DNA of 47,982 bases from Bifidobacterium miconis (GTDB lineage: Bacteria; Actinomycetota; Actinomycetes; Actinomycetales; Bifidobacteriaceae): the NCBI RefSeq assembly GCF_019331735.1, contig NZ_JAHBBH010000020.1, forward strand, positions 1 to 47,982, in the 5' to 3' direction. The position numbers were made by a program, and so were the translations under genes. The notes beneath the pieces were generated by a model, which made no database searches, was not told the origin of the DNA, and saw nothing but the letters and a program-made list of their open reading frames with translations. Shown here piece after piece: positions 24,453 through 32,978 of the stretch (position 1 is the stretch's first letter; the number at the start of each line of letters is the position of its first letter).

Positions 24453-25763
24453 ATGAGAACGAAGAGGATTTCAGCGGCCATCGCCTTGGCGGCCGCGTCG
24501 GCGCTCACCCTGTCGGGATGCTCGATGGGAGCCCCGTCCGGCGGCTCGCAGCAGGATGCGTCCGCAGGTGGCAAGCTGACGGTGTGGATCATGCAGGGCG
24601 ACCAGAGCGAGGACACCATCAAGGCGATCAACGAGCGGTTCACCAAGGAGACGGGCGTCAAGGTCGATGTGCAGACCCAGGTGTGGGCCGATATCAATAC
24701 GAAGGTGACGACCGCGCTGTTCACGGACACGCCGCCGGACGTGATCGATCTGGGCAACACGCAGGTCGCAGGGTTCGCCGTGAGCGGCGGCCTTTTGGAT
24801 CTGACGGACAAGGCCGACGACATGAGGCAGGGGCACACCTGGCTGTCCGGCCTTGAGGAGCCCGCCACCATCGACGGCAGACTGTATGGCATCCCCGCGC
24901 TGGGAGCCGCCGGCGCCGTGATCTACAACAAGAAGATGTGGTCCGCGGCCGGAATCGACAATCCTCCGAGCACGTACGAGGAGCTTGAGACCGATCTCCA
25001 GAAGCTCCGGGACGCGAACACCGACAAGGACTTCTCCCCGTTCTATATGCCGGGGCGTGACTGGAAGTCGGCGGCACGGTGGATCTGGGATGCCGGCGGC
25101 GACTTCGCCGAACAGCAGTCGGACGGAACCTGGAAGAGCACCCTGTCGAGCGACAAGTCACTCAAGGGCATCGACCAATGGCTGGAATTCCAGCACAAGT
25201 GGTCCTCCGAGGCATCCCGCTCGCTGGACACCGGCAACCCCGACTTCAGCCAGCTGCTGGCCGAAGGCAAGACCGGTGCGATCCTGAACAACAGCGCCGG
25301 CATCCGCACCATCCAGCAGTACAACCCCGACCTCACGACCGACGATCTGGGATCGTTCCCCATGCCCGGCGCCAGCGGCAAGCTCCAGCCGGCGATGATG
25401 GCCGGTTCGGTGTGGGGCGTTGCGCAGAAGAGCAAGCGTCAGGAGCTGGCGCTCAAGTGGATCAAGATCGCCGCGAGCCCCGAGATCCAGAAGGACTACG
25501 TGTTCGCCAAGGACGGATGGATGCCCAACTACGTCGAAGGCCTCGACGAGGTCATGAAGTCCGCGGACTTCCCGTCCTACCTGACCGGCTTCTTCGAATC
25601 GGCGAAGGACACCAAGGCCACACCGGCGTCCCCGCAATGGCTGACCATCGAGAACGACAGCTCCCTGAACTGCTTCGGCGACATCGCCACCGGCGCGACC
25701 ACGGCCAAGGCCGCGGCCAAGTCGTTCGACGAGCATGCGGACTCCCTGTACGCGAAGAAGTAG
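24453..25763 (+). CDS. Sugar ABC transporter solute-binding lipoprotein (second)
   Basis: 436 residues from the ATG at 24453 (AAGGAAACCATC). The signal peptide has the lipobox LTLSGC (Cys 23), then a Gly/Ser-rich linker. The mature part shows KLTVWIMQGDQSEDTIKAIN, PDVIDLGNTQVAGFAVSGGL and LYGIPALGAAGAVIYNKKMW, typical of family 1 sugar-binding proteins. It is followed 10 nt later by two permease genes, forming a complete importer that lacks only its ATPase. Bifidobacterial sugar importers commonly share one MsmK-type ATPase. Confidence 0.9.
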   Translation: MRTKRISAAIALAAASALTLSGCSMGAPSGGSQQDASAGGKLTVWIMQGDQSEDTIKAINERFTKETGVKVDVQTQVWADINTKVTTALFTDTPPDVIDLGNTQVAGFAVSGGLLDLTDKADDMRQGHTWLSGLEEPATIDGRLYGIPALGAAGAVIYNKKMWSAAGIDNPPSTYEELETDLQKLRDANTDKDFSPFYMPGRDWKSAARWIWDAGGDFAEQQSDGTWKSTLSSDKSLKGIDQWLEFQHKWSSEASRSLDTGNPDFSQLLAEGKTGAILNNSAGIRTIQQYNPDLTTDDLGSFPMPGASGKLQPAMMAGSVWGVAQKSKRQELALKWIKIAASPEIQKDYVFAKDGWMPNYVEGLDEVMKSADFPSYLTGFFESAKDTKATPASPQWLTIENDSSLNCFGDIATGATTAKAAAKSFDEHADSLYAKK

Positions 25764-25773
25764 GGGAAGCGTG

Positions 25774-26709
25774 ATGAGCAATGCGCAATCGACGGCTGCC
25801 GCCGTCCCCGTGGTGAAGCGGCGTCGCAATCTGACGCCCCTGTGGCTGCTGACGCCCGCCGGCGTGATCATCGTCGCGCTGGTCGTGGTGCCGTTGGTCT
25901 TCCTGGTCTTCACGTCGTTCACGGACTTCAACCAGAAGACCCTGTTCACGGGCTCGTTCAACATCGTCGGGTTCGACCAGTACGAGAACGTGCTGGCCGA
26001 CCCGGAGTTCTACAAGTCGCTGGCCCGCACGTTCGGGTTCGCGGCCGCCCTCGTGGCCGGCAGCGTGCTGATCGGCATGGGCGTGGCCCAGCTGATGACC
26101 AAGCTGGGGCCGGTGATGCGCTGGCTGGTCACGTTCGTGCTGATCTTCGCATGGGCCATGCCGAACGTCGCCTCGTCGGTGGTGTGGAAGTGGCTGTTCC
26201 AGCCGGGGTACGGCGTGGTCAACTGGCTGCTGACCCAGACCCGGCTGTTCGGCGACGTGACGAACCTGTCGTGGACCGACAACACGTGGCTCGCGTTCCT
26301 GGAGATCTGGCTGCTGGTCGTCTGGCAGGCCGTCCCGTACATCGCGATCAACCTGTACGCGGCGACCACGCAGGTGGACAAGTCCTGCCTTGAGGCGGCC
26401 CAATTGGACGGCTGTTCGAAGCTGCGCTGCTACTGGCAGATCACCGTGCCGCTGATCAAGCCGAGCCTGATGGTCATCACGATGCTGTCGGTGATCTGGG
26501 ACTTCAACGTGTTCAACCAGATCTGGCTCGTCTCCCAGGGAGGACCCCGCGAGACGACCGCGACGATCGGCATCTTCACCTACAAGAAGGCGTTCGTGTC
26601 GTTCGACATCGGCACCGGCGCCGCCGCGAGCGTGCTGGTCACGCTCATCCTGCTCGCCCTGACGAGCGTGTACATCCGCTACCTGCTCAAATCCGGGGAG
26701 GACCTGTGA
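25774..26709 (+). CDS. Sugar ABC transporter permease (MalF-type)
   Basis: 311 residues from the ATG at 25774 (GGGGAAGCGTG). Six membrane spans; the first is LLTPAGVIIVALVVVPLVFL. The cytoplasmic EAA loop, which contacts the ATPase, reads EAAQLDGCSKLRCYWQITVP. It overlaps the next permease gene by 4 nt. Confidence 0.92.
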   Translation: MSNAQSTAAAVPVVKRRRNLTPLWLLTPAGVIIVALVVVPLVFLVFTSFTDFNQKTLFTGSFNIVGFDQYENVLADPEFYKSLARTFGFAAALVAGSVLIGMGVAQLMTKLGPVMRWLVTFVLIFAWAMPNVASSVVWKWLFQPGYGVVNWLLTQTRLFGDVTNLSWTDNTWLAFLEIWLLVVWQAVPYIAINLYAATTQVDKSCLEAAQLDGCSKLRCYWQITVPLIKPSLMVITMLSVIWDFNVFNQIWLVSQGGPRETTATIGIFTYKKAFVSFDIGTGAAASVLVTLILLALTSVYIRYLLKSGEDL

Positions 26710-27584
26710 CCATGAATAGGGCAACCGCAAACCACGGCATCGCGCCGCGCGCCAAGCGCAGCGCATCGGCCGAGCTGCGCCGCATCGGCACGATCGTATT
26801 GGCCGTCGCGTTCTGCATCGTGTGGATCTTCCCGGTCTACTGGATGTTCGTCACGTCGATCAAGCCGCGCAACCAGATCATGACCGCCACTCCCGTGTTC
26901 TGGCCCGCGAAGCTGTCGATCGACAACTTCATGGTGGCCGTCACCCAGACCTCGTTTCTGACGAACCTGAAGAACAGCGTGATCGTGACCGCCGTGTCGA
27001 TCGTCCTGTCGATCGTCCTCGCGTTCTTCGCGTGCGCGGCCCTGACCCTCTACCGGTTCCGCGGCCGCAAGGCGATCATGGTGTTCGTGCTGGCCATCCA
27101 GATGACCTCGGGCGGCATCATCCCGCAGTTCATCATCTTCAACCAGTTCGGCCTGCTCAACAAGTACAGCGGCCTGATCCTCGCGTACATCGCCATGGTC
27201 CTGCCGTTCGCGATCTGGAACATGCGCGGCTTCTTCCTGAACATCCCGAAGGACATCTTCGAGTCCGCGGCCGTCGAGGGAGCCAACGACTGGCAGATCC
27301 TGTGGAAGATCACCTTCCCCCTGGCCGCGCCCGGCATCGTGTCCACGTCCGTGTTCGCGTTCATCAACGCCTGGAACGACTACATGACCGCCTACACGTT
27401 CATGAAGGACCAGTCCAAGTACACGCTGCCCGTATGGCTCTCCTCGTTCTCCACGCCCACCATGGGCACCGACTTCGGCGGACAGATGGCCGCATCCGTC
27501 ATCTTCTCCCTGCCCGTCGTGATCTTCTTCATGATCATTCAACGCAACATCATGAAGGGCGTCACCACTGGAGCCGTCAAATAA
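26706..27584 (+). CDS. Sugar ABC transporter permease (MalG-type)
   Basis: 292 residues from a GTG at 26706 overlapping the previous stop; the ATG at 26712 is an alternative (GGAGG lies upstream of both). Six membrane spans, the first being IVLAVAFCIVWIFPVYWMFV. The EAA loop is ESAAVEGANDWQILWKITFP. It pairs with the preceding permease to form the membrane channel of the importer for N-acetylhexosamine-containing sugars. Confidence 0.92.
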   Translation: MTMNRATANHGIAPRAKRSASAELRRIGTIVLAVAFCIVWIFPVYWMFVTSIKPRNQIMTATPVFWPAKLSIDNFMVAVTQTSFLTNLKNSVIVTAVSIVLSIVLAFFACAALTLYRFRGRKAIMVFVLAIQMTSGGIIPQFIIFNQFGLLNKYSGLILAYIAMVLPFAIWNMRGFFLNIPKDIFESAAVEGANDWQILWKITFPLAAPGIVSTSVFAFINAWNDYMTAYTFMKDQSKYTLPVWLSSFSTPTMGTDFGGQMAASVIFSLPVVIFFMIIQRNIMKGVTTGAVK

Positions 27585-27610
27585 CACAAACGGAGCGATG
27601 AACAATGCGT

Positions 27611-27650
27611 GCGGCGCCGGGACCATTTCCGCGAGTGGTTCCGGCGCCGC
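27611..27650 (+). terminator. GC-rich hairpin between permease and GH20 genes
   Basis: GCGGCGCCGG-GACCA and TGGTTCCGGCGCCGC pair around a 10-nt loop (27611-27650), without a T-run. It may be partial termination or an RNA-stabilising element that uncouples hexosaminidase from transporter expression. The GH20 gene's own ribosome site (GAAAGGACTTCC) lies just upstream of 27717. Confidence 0.5.
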
Positions 27651-27716
27651 GCGTCATCTCGGAACCCAAAACGCAATATACCGCAATCAAAGGTGAACCA
27701 CTGAGAAAGGACTTCC

Positions 27717-29738
27717 ATGAGCGATCAAGCAACCCTGAAGGGATGGACCATCATTCCCAAGCCGCAGACCGTACAACACAAGGCGGGCGTCTCACTGCTG
27801 CCGATGTGCGGCCGAGTCAACGAGCCACGTGCGTTCGGAGACGAACGGCAGGTACTCGCAACACAACTTGCCGACGACATTCGTGCGGTTACGGGATTGG
27901 AATGGGACATCGCCACGGGTGACCGTTGGCCTGGATTCATCACATTGACGACGCCGGACGATCTCCATGCGCGTCCGTCCGGCGCGTACACGCTCGACAT
28001 CGCCAAGGACGGCGTGACCGTCACGGGCGCGGACTTCGAGGGCGTGCGCAACGGCGTGCAGACCCTGCGCCAGCTCATCCGCCAATGCGGCGCCGCCCTG
28101 CCCTGCCTGCACATCGAGGACCAGCCCGCCTTCGAAACGCGCGGCTACTATCTCGACGTCACCCGCGGGCGCGTCCCCACCCTCGACTGGCTCAAGACCT
28201 GGGCCGACAAACTCTGCCTCTACAAGTACAACCAGCTCCAGCTCTACGTCGAACACACCTTCCGCTTCGACGGGATGAGCGAGACCTGGCGCGGCGCCAG
28301 CCCTCTCGCCCCGCGCGACATCCTCGAATTCGACGACTACTGCGCCGAACGCGGGCTGGAGCTCGTGCCGTCCGTCTCCACGTTCGGCCACCTCTACATG
28401 GCCCTGCGCACGCAAAGCCTGCGCGACCTCGGCGAATTCCCCGAGAGCGCCGACGAGCCGTTCGGGTTCATCGACCGCATGCGCCACCACACGTTGAACA
28501 TCAGCGACGACCGCGCCTTCACCCTGTCCACGAAGCTCATCGACGACTACCTGCAATTGTTCCGCTCGGACAAATTCAACATCTGCGCCGACGAGACCTT
28601 CGACCTCGGCAAAGGCCGCTCCAAAACCCTCGCTGAGAAGGTCGGGGTCGCCGCCATGTACGCCGACTACGTCACCCGCCTGTGCCGCCACCTCGAAACC
28701 CAAGGCAAGCAGCCGATGATGTGGGGCGACATCGCCCTCGAACACCCCGAAATCCTGAATAGACTTCCCGAAACCGTCACCCTGCTCAACTGGCAGTACG
28801 ACCCGCAAGTCACCGACGAGAAGATCCGCACCGTCGCCCGATCCGGCGCCACGCAGATCGTATGCCCCGCCGTATGGTGCTGGAACGCGCTCCTGCCGCG
28901 CATCGACGACGCCTGGAACAACATCACCCGCATGGCCCGCTACGGCACGCAATACGGCGCGCAGGGCATGCTCGTCACCGACTGGGGCGACCTCGGCCAC
29001 GTCAACGACCCGCGCATGGCCATCCCCGGAATGATCATCGGCGCGCAGGAGGCATGGAACCCCGGACGCATCCCCGACGAGGCCGACATGCTCCGCCGCA
29101 TCTCCCGACTCGAATACCGCGACGCCAGCGGCGAACTGCTTGATATCCTCACCCATGCCAGTCATGCGGCCAGCTTCGAATGGAACCATCTGATCACATG
29201 GCTGGAACTTGATGACGGACGGGGCGGCGTCAACACCGGGGTCCTGCAAACCATCCCAGGACTGCTGCCGGAAGACGAACGACCGGACGACGTGGTCCGC
29301 GCCCTTCAGGACGGAAGCCGGGCACCGTCACTTGCGGAATCCCGACGGATGCTGTTCCGCTATCTGAAACATCACGTCACGCTCGGCGAAACCGCAGATC
29401 ACCTTCTACAGACCAGTGCCCGTCGAATCTCCGCAATCGCCGCGACCTCAGGACCTTGGACCAACGGGGATGCCGCTGCATTTCGCGTAGCCATCGAGGG
29501 GCAGCGACTTCTGAACCGAGTTGGCCTCCGACTCGCGTCCGAGACCGGGGTCATTGGCACTGTGCAATCGGGTGAGGCGATTCAGCATGACGAAGCGGCG
29601 AACATTGCCGAAGCATTGGAGATCTGGATGGAGGCGTATGCGGCGCAATGGCGTACTCTCAGCCGAGACTCCGAACTCCGTCGGCTGCAAGATACGGTGT
29701 GGGAGTTAACGGACTATCTGCGCTTCCAATCCGTCTGA
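27717..29738 (+). CDS. GH20 beta-N-acetylhexosaminidase (NahA-like)
   Basis: 673 residues without a signal peptide, so intracellular. An N-terminal GH20b-like domain (about 10-135) includes YTLDIAKDGVTVTGADFEGV and RNGVQTLRQLI. The catalytic barrel starts at FETRGYYLDVTRGRVPTLDW. The catalytic Asp-Glu pair is in FNICADETFDLGKG, with MMWGDIALEHPEI and LVTDWGDLGH later in the barrel. The C-terminal 180 residues are helical. It would cut terminal beta-linked N-acetylglucosamine or galactosamine from imported oligosaccharides such as lacto-N-triose. The locus arrangement resembles the nah loci of infant-gut bifidobacteria. It is followed by a strong terminator. Confidence 0.88.
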   Translation: MSDQATLKGWTIIPKPQTVQHKAGVSLLPMCGRVNEPRAFGDERQVLATQLADDIRAVTGLEWDIATGDRWPGFITLTTPDDLHARPSGAYTLDIAKDGVTVTGADFEGVRNGVQTLRQLIRQCGAALPCLHIEDQPAFETRGYYLDVTRGRVPTLDWLKTWADKLCLYKYNQLQLYVEHTFRFDGMSETWRGASPLAPRDILEFDDYCAERGLELVPSVSTFGHLYMALRTQSLRDLGEFPESADEPFGFIDRMRHHTLNISDDRAFTLSTKLIDDYLQLFRSDKFNICADETFDLGKGRSKTLAEKVGVAAMYADYVTRLCRHLETQGKQPMMWGDIALEHPEILNRLPETVTLLNWQYDPQVTDEKIRTVARSGATQIVCPAVWCWNALLPRIDDAWNNITRMARYGTQYGAQGMLVTDWGDLGHVNDPRMAIPGMIIGAQEAWNPGRIPDEADMLRRISRLEYRDASGELLDILTHASHAASFEWNHLITWLELDDGRGGVNTGVLQTIPGLLPEDERPDDVVRALQDGSRAPSLAESRRMLFRYLKHHVTLGETADHLLQTSARRISAIAATSGPWTNGDAAAFRVAIEGQRLLNRVGLRLASETGVIGTVQSGEAIQHDEAANIAEALEIWMEAYAAQWRTLSRDSELRRLQDTVWELTDYLRFQSV

Positions 29739-29773
29739 TGCTGCGATTGTGAGACTTCGACCAGTCAGATACC

Positions 29774-29816
29774 GAAATGCCGTGAGGGACCAGATTCAGA
29801 TCCCTCACGGCATTTC
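29774..29816. terminator. Intrinsic terminator after GH20 gene
   Basis: A 16-bp perfect stem (GAAATGCCGTGAGGGA with its complement at 29801-29816) and an 11-nt loop, between convergent GH20 and integrase genes. It could serve both directions. Confidence 0.8.
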
Positions 29817-29861
29817 CTATACGAAGGTGAGTCACGTATCGCGATGGTGCATCACTTTGGT

Positions 29862-31139
29862 CTAGAATTCACGCCGCTGGATACCGCTCATAAATGATTC
29901 GGCAAGCTCGTCAACCACTTGACTCTGATGTGAGGCGACGGTGAGCTGGTAGTACCGGATGGCAACCTTCTCACTGACGTGTCCCAATTGATTCATGACT
30001 TCCCGCAACGTTCCACCCTGAATCATGAGTAATGTTGCATGGCTGGCTCGTAATGCTTGGAATGTCAGATCAGGGCGTCCTGCTTTCAACCGGGCTTTGG
30101 CGAACTGGCCGTCCAGCGTTGTCTGGGACATGATTCTTGCACGTTTGGGCACGAACACCGGCGAATCCGGTCGGGTCAGATCGCAGTAATCAGAAAGGTG
30201 CTGTCGAATAAGAGAAATCAGCGTATCCGGGATGTGTACGTTCCTGATGCTGGATTCCGTTTTCGTCTTACCGAATTGGAGATCCCCTCTGTCAGCGTCA
30301 CCGCGATTCACGGAATGCCGGACGTGAAGTATCTGCCTGTTCAGATCGATGTCTTGCACCTGCAGCCCACATAGTTCGCCACATCGCAGACCACCCACTA
30401 AAGTCGAGAGGAATACGGACAGTCTGGTGTAATCGGGCATGGCATTCGCCAGCAGGATCAATTCGGAAGGAGTCACCGGCGGCACGTTGATGCGGGCGGG
30501 CTGTGGCGCTGGCGGAATATGGAATATGAAGGGATTGAAGGACAGCAATGGCTCCGAACCATCCAATCCGCCACGTGTGGCTGACTCAAGTACCGCCTTC
30601 AGCCGCATGCATGAGCGTCGGAATGCCCACCGGCCTTCCGGGTGAGGCGCATCATACCAAGCCTTGATGATGGACGGAGTGATCTCGTTAAGCGGCAGGT
30701 CTCCAAGACTTGGCAGAAAATGGCCAATGTCCAGATAAAGATTGCGACGCGTGCCACCGGCGATGCCATTGCCGTCGGGCAGCCGGTATTCCTCGGCCCA
30801 TCGCATCACATAGTCGCGGAACAACATATTGCGTTGTGTCTGGCTCTTTTCCACGACGGCTTTTCGTCGGCTTCGTTCTGTTGGATGAACCCATTCGGCG
30901 ATGCCGTTACGATGGAGGCTGACAAGGTACTTTTCGGCTTCCAGCCATCTACGGGCTTCGAGCTCCTGATCCGGCTTGAACTGGCGTTGGACGCGTTTGC
31001 CGGGTTCTAATGGATTCGGATATCGAACCTGCCATGCGATTAGCATGCCGGTTCTGTCATAACGGGCCAGCACGGTTCCCCACTTGCTTCGCGGCGGCTT
31101 CTGCGGATGGTTTCCATGGGAATGCCTGATTTTCGGCAT
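29862..31139 (-). CDS. Tyrosine recombinase/integrase (first copy)
   Basis: 425 residues from the ATG at 31139 (AGGGAGATCAAT). The N-terminal arm-binding region is basic, with VRYPNPLEPGKRVQRQFKPD. A core-binding SAM-like domain follows. The catalytic domain has Arg in LVGGLRCGELCGLQ, then LRASHATLL, LGHVSEKVAI and the presumed nucleophile Tyr in RYYQL. The first His of the usual HxxR box is replaced by Gln (TFQALRASH); the same change occurs in the paralogue at 36316-37560, so it is a family trait rather than damage. It converges on the GH20 gene and diverges from the Lcn972 locus. Confidence 0.92.
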   Translation of the reverse strand: MPKIRHSHGNHPQKPPRSKWGTVLARYDRTGMLIAWQVRYPNPLEPGKRVQRQFKPDQELEARRWLEAEKYLVSLHRNGIAEWVHPTERSRRKAVVEKSQTQRNMLFRDYVMRWAEEYRLPDGNGIAGGTRRNLYLDIGHFLPSLGDLPLNEITPSIIKAWYDAPHPEGRWAFRRSCMRLKAVLESATRGGLDGSEPLLSFNPFIFHIPPAPQPARINVPPVTPSELILLANAMPDYTRLSVFLSTLVGGLRCGELCGLQVQDIDLNRQILHVRHSVNRGDADRGDLQFGKTKTESSIRNVHIPDTLISLIRQHLSDYCDLTRPDSPVFVPKRARIMSQTTLDGQFAKARLKAGRPDLTFQALRASHATLLMIQGGTLREVMNQLGHVSEKVAIRYYQLTVASHQSQVVDELAESFMSGIQRREF

Positions 31140-31237
31140 ATTGATCTCCCTCGATCGCGAAAAGGCGCACCCTGCGTGCGCCTTGTGGGGAGATTGAAAC
31201 CAAGGAACAGTGTAAGTGAATATGCTGAAAGAGCCGT

Positions 31238-31275
31238 TGTTTGTTTTTGTCATCTTGAGATGACAAAAACAAACA
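31238..31275. promoter_or_regulatory. 18-bp-arm hairpin with palindrome copy F
   Basis: Arms 31238-31255 and 31258-31275 are perfectly complementary, with the core TGTCATCTTGAGATGACA (31248-31265). It lies upstream of both the integrase and the Lcn972-like gene. Its arm sequence (TTTGTCATCT) is close to copies D and E. The whole gap 31140-31523 is AT-rich and holds no gene. Confidence 0.55.
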
Positions 31276-31344
31276 TAATCAGTATTAGGTTGGCTATAGA
31301 AGCAGCTAGTTGTAGCTTTCCCCTTCTCCGATTGACGTATTGCG

Positions 31345-31362
31345 AGTCATCTCTAGATGTCA
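31345..31362. promoter_or_regulatory. 18-bp palindrome, bacteriocin-region family (copy G)
   Basis: AGTCATCTCTAGATGTCA is the short form, like copy C before the histidine kinase gene. It lies 161 nt upstream of the Lcn972-like start. TTCTAT (31383-31388) is a weak -10 candidate at a similar distance as in front of the lasso precursor. Confidence 0.45.
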
Positions 31363-31523
31363 ATAACTCCTTCTCTGATTGTTTCTATCTCGCTGGGGTA
31401 GAAGACTGGATCTTGCAAGACGAAGCCATAAGACTTCGGCATCTAGCAGAAAGGAAAGTAATTATCATCTAGTTTTTTTACGCATGTCTTTACACATTCC
31501 AAATTTCCAACAAAGGAGTAATC

Positions 31524-31901
31524 ATGATTGTTCGAAAGAAATTTACGGCAATTGTCCTTGCGGCAATTCTGGGTATCGCTGGCATCGCATTGCCTTCTAC
31601 CGCTTTTGCCGGCGGTCCGAATTATGGACGCACATGGGAAAGCAGCATTGGCGGCATCAAGGTGAATGGCTACGTACAGATTCAGGCTTCCTATAATGAT
31701 GGCGGGCGTCACGCGCGTCGCGGATATCAGCGTTTCACCCGACAGGCCGGCCCCAGCTTGGATACCGGACGACTGTATACATCAGCCGCTTCCTATTCAG
31801 GAGACACTCAGGTTCGAAGCAGGACGGACTCCGTCTGGGATTCCGTATTGTGGGGCGATAAGTACGTCACGCACTATTACTGGGGTGTTGAATACTTCTG
31901 A
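31524..31901 (+). CDS. Lactococcin 972-family bacteriocin
   Basis: 125 residues from the ATG at 31524 (AAAGGAG 5-6 nt upstream). The Sec signal peptide covers about 1-29 with a probable cut at TAFA/GG. The mature part is rich in Gly, Tyr, Ser and Trp: GRTWESSIGGIKVNGYVQIQ, a His/Arg-rich middle, SVWDSVLW and an aromatic end THYYWGVEYF. This matches the Lcn972 layout, although the mature part (about 96 residues) is longer than the 66 of the type member. Lcn972 binds lipid II and blocks septum formation in close relatives. Two FtsX-like permeases and an ATPase follow, the usual companion set. Confidence 0.75.
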   Translation: MIVRKKFTAIVLAAILGIAGIALPSTAFAGGPNYGRTWESSIGGIKVNGYVQIQASYNDGGRHARRGYQRFTRQAGPSLDTGRLYTSAASYSGDTQVRSRTDSVWDSVLWGDKYVTHYYWGVEYF

Positions 31902-31952
31902 CGCATTTCTTATTGCACCCATCTAGAAATACCGTGATTGGAAAGATACGGA

Positions 31953-32978
31953 ATGCTAAAAATTACCCGTCATCTAAAGTTTTTTTCTACATCCATTTGC
32001 GCAATATCGTTGCTGTTGGGGATGTTGTCTTCGTTTCTTGCCTGGGCTGTGTACTGGAGCGTTCTTGATTGGCGTGGATCGCAATGGGGCATGTTCGACG
32101 CGAAGACGCAACTGGTGCTGACCGCGTCGGCGGATGCCGGGCACGACGACGGAAAGAATCTTGAGGCGACGCGTGATCTGGCCGAGTATCTTTCCGGTCA
32201 CGGTATTTCCCTGTTGGAGGGTTCCGTGGGGGACGGTTGGCCGGCGATCGTGTTCCAGTCGTCGGGGGCCTCCATCGGATGGGCCGATGCGCTTCCGCAA
32301 GAATGCCGGAACATGAACAGTCGCGTGGCCTGTGTGATCGAGTCGTCGTTCTCGGCCGGGCAATGGCGTGAGCATGGGGATGCACCGCTATTGCCCGCCG
32401 GGTTTTCCGTCGGCGGTGTCGTCAGGGTTCCGGGGGCGAACGTCGGCGGCAACCTGCAGTATGTGCTCCCGTTGGGGGCGGTTCCCTTGTTTCCCGGCAG
32501 CGTGTATGTGAACACGAGCGACCCGCAGCGGCTCCGGGAGATCTCGGACCTGTTCGCGCGCTGCGGCATGGACGTGACCCAACCGCAGGCGCAGTCGTTG
32601 TGGTCGTCCCTTGCCGGTGATTCCTTCGTGGGCATCACCTTGCTGTTTCTGGTACTGGCGTTGGTCTGCGCCTGCGTGTGCGTCATGACGATGGAGACGG
32701 CGAGGAAGGCCGACCTGCATGTCAGACGGCTGTTCGGCGCCACTGGCAGGCAGGTGTGGGCGGGCCGGGTGCGTGAGGCCGTTGTCCCGATCGTGGCCGG
32801 CGTGCTGGCAGGAACGGTGTTGAGCGCCGTGCTCATCACCGTGGTGTCGGGCAGGACCGGCATCGGCCCGGCGGCCGCGTTCGCCGCAGCTTTTATCAGC
32901 GGCACGGTCCTGACGGCGCTTGTGACGGCGTTGGCTGAATGGCTCGGCATACGATCGAATGACGAGGTGGAACGATGA
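31953..32978 (+). CDS. Bacteriocin-associated ABC permease 1 (FtsX-like)
   Basis: 341 residues from the ATG at 31953 (GGAAAG upstream). One N-terminal membrane span (SICAISLLLGMLSSFLAWAV) is followed by a large extracytoplasmic region and then three C-terminal spans (FVGITLLFLVLALVCACVCV, VVPIVAGVLAGTVLSAVLIT, FAAAFISGTVLTALVTAL). This is the layout of FtsX/MacB-type permeases and of half of the bacteriocin-associated 7-TM immunity proteins. It overlaps permease 2 by 4 nt. It probably protects the producer from its own Lcn972-like peptide. Confidence 0.75.
   Translation: MLKITRHLKFFSTSICAISLLLGMLSSFLAWAVYWSVLDWRGSQWGMFDAKTQLVLTASADAGHDDGKNLEATRDLAEYLSGHGISLLEGSVGDGWPAIVFQSSGASIGWADALPQECRNMNSRVACVIESSFSAGQWREHGDAPLLPAGFSVGGVVRVPGANVGGNLQYVLPLGAVPLFPGSVYVNTSDPQRLREISDLFARCGMDVTQPQAQSLWSSLAGDSFVGITLLFLVLALVCACVCVMTMETARKADLHVRRLFGATGRQVWAGRVREAVVPIVAGVLAGTVLSAVLITVVSGRTGIGPAAAFAAAFISGTVLTALVTALAEWLGIRSNDEVER

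Noticed and set aside
876..31362. Palindromes as LexA or CIRCE boxes
   Set aside because: The core TGTCATCT-AGATGACA does not match the actinobacterial LexA box (GAAC-GTTC type) or CIRCE (TTAGCACTC-type), and the neighbours are not SOS or chaperone genes.
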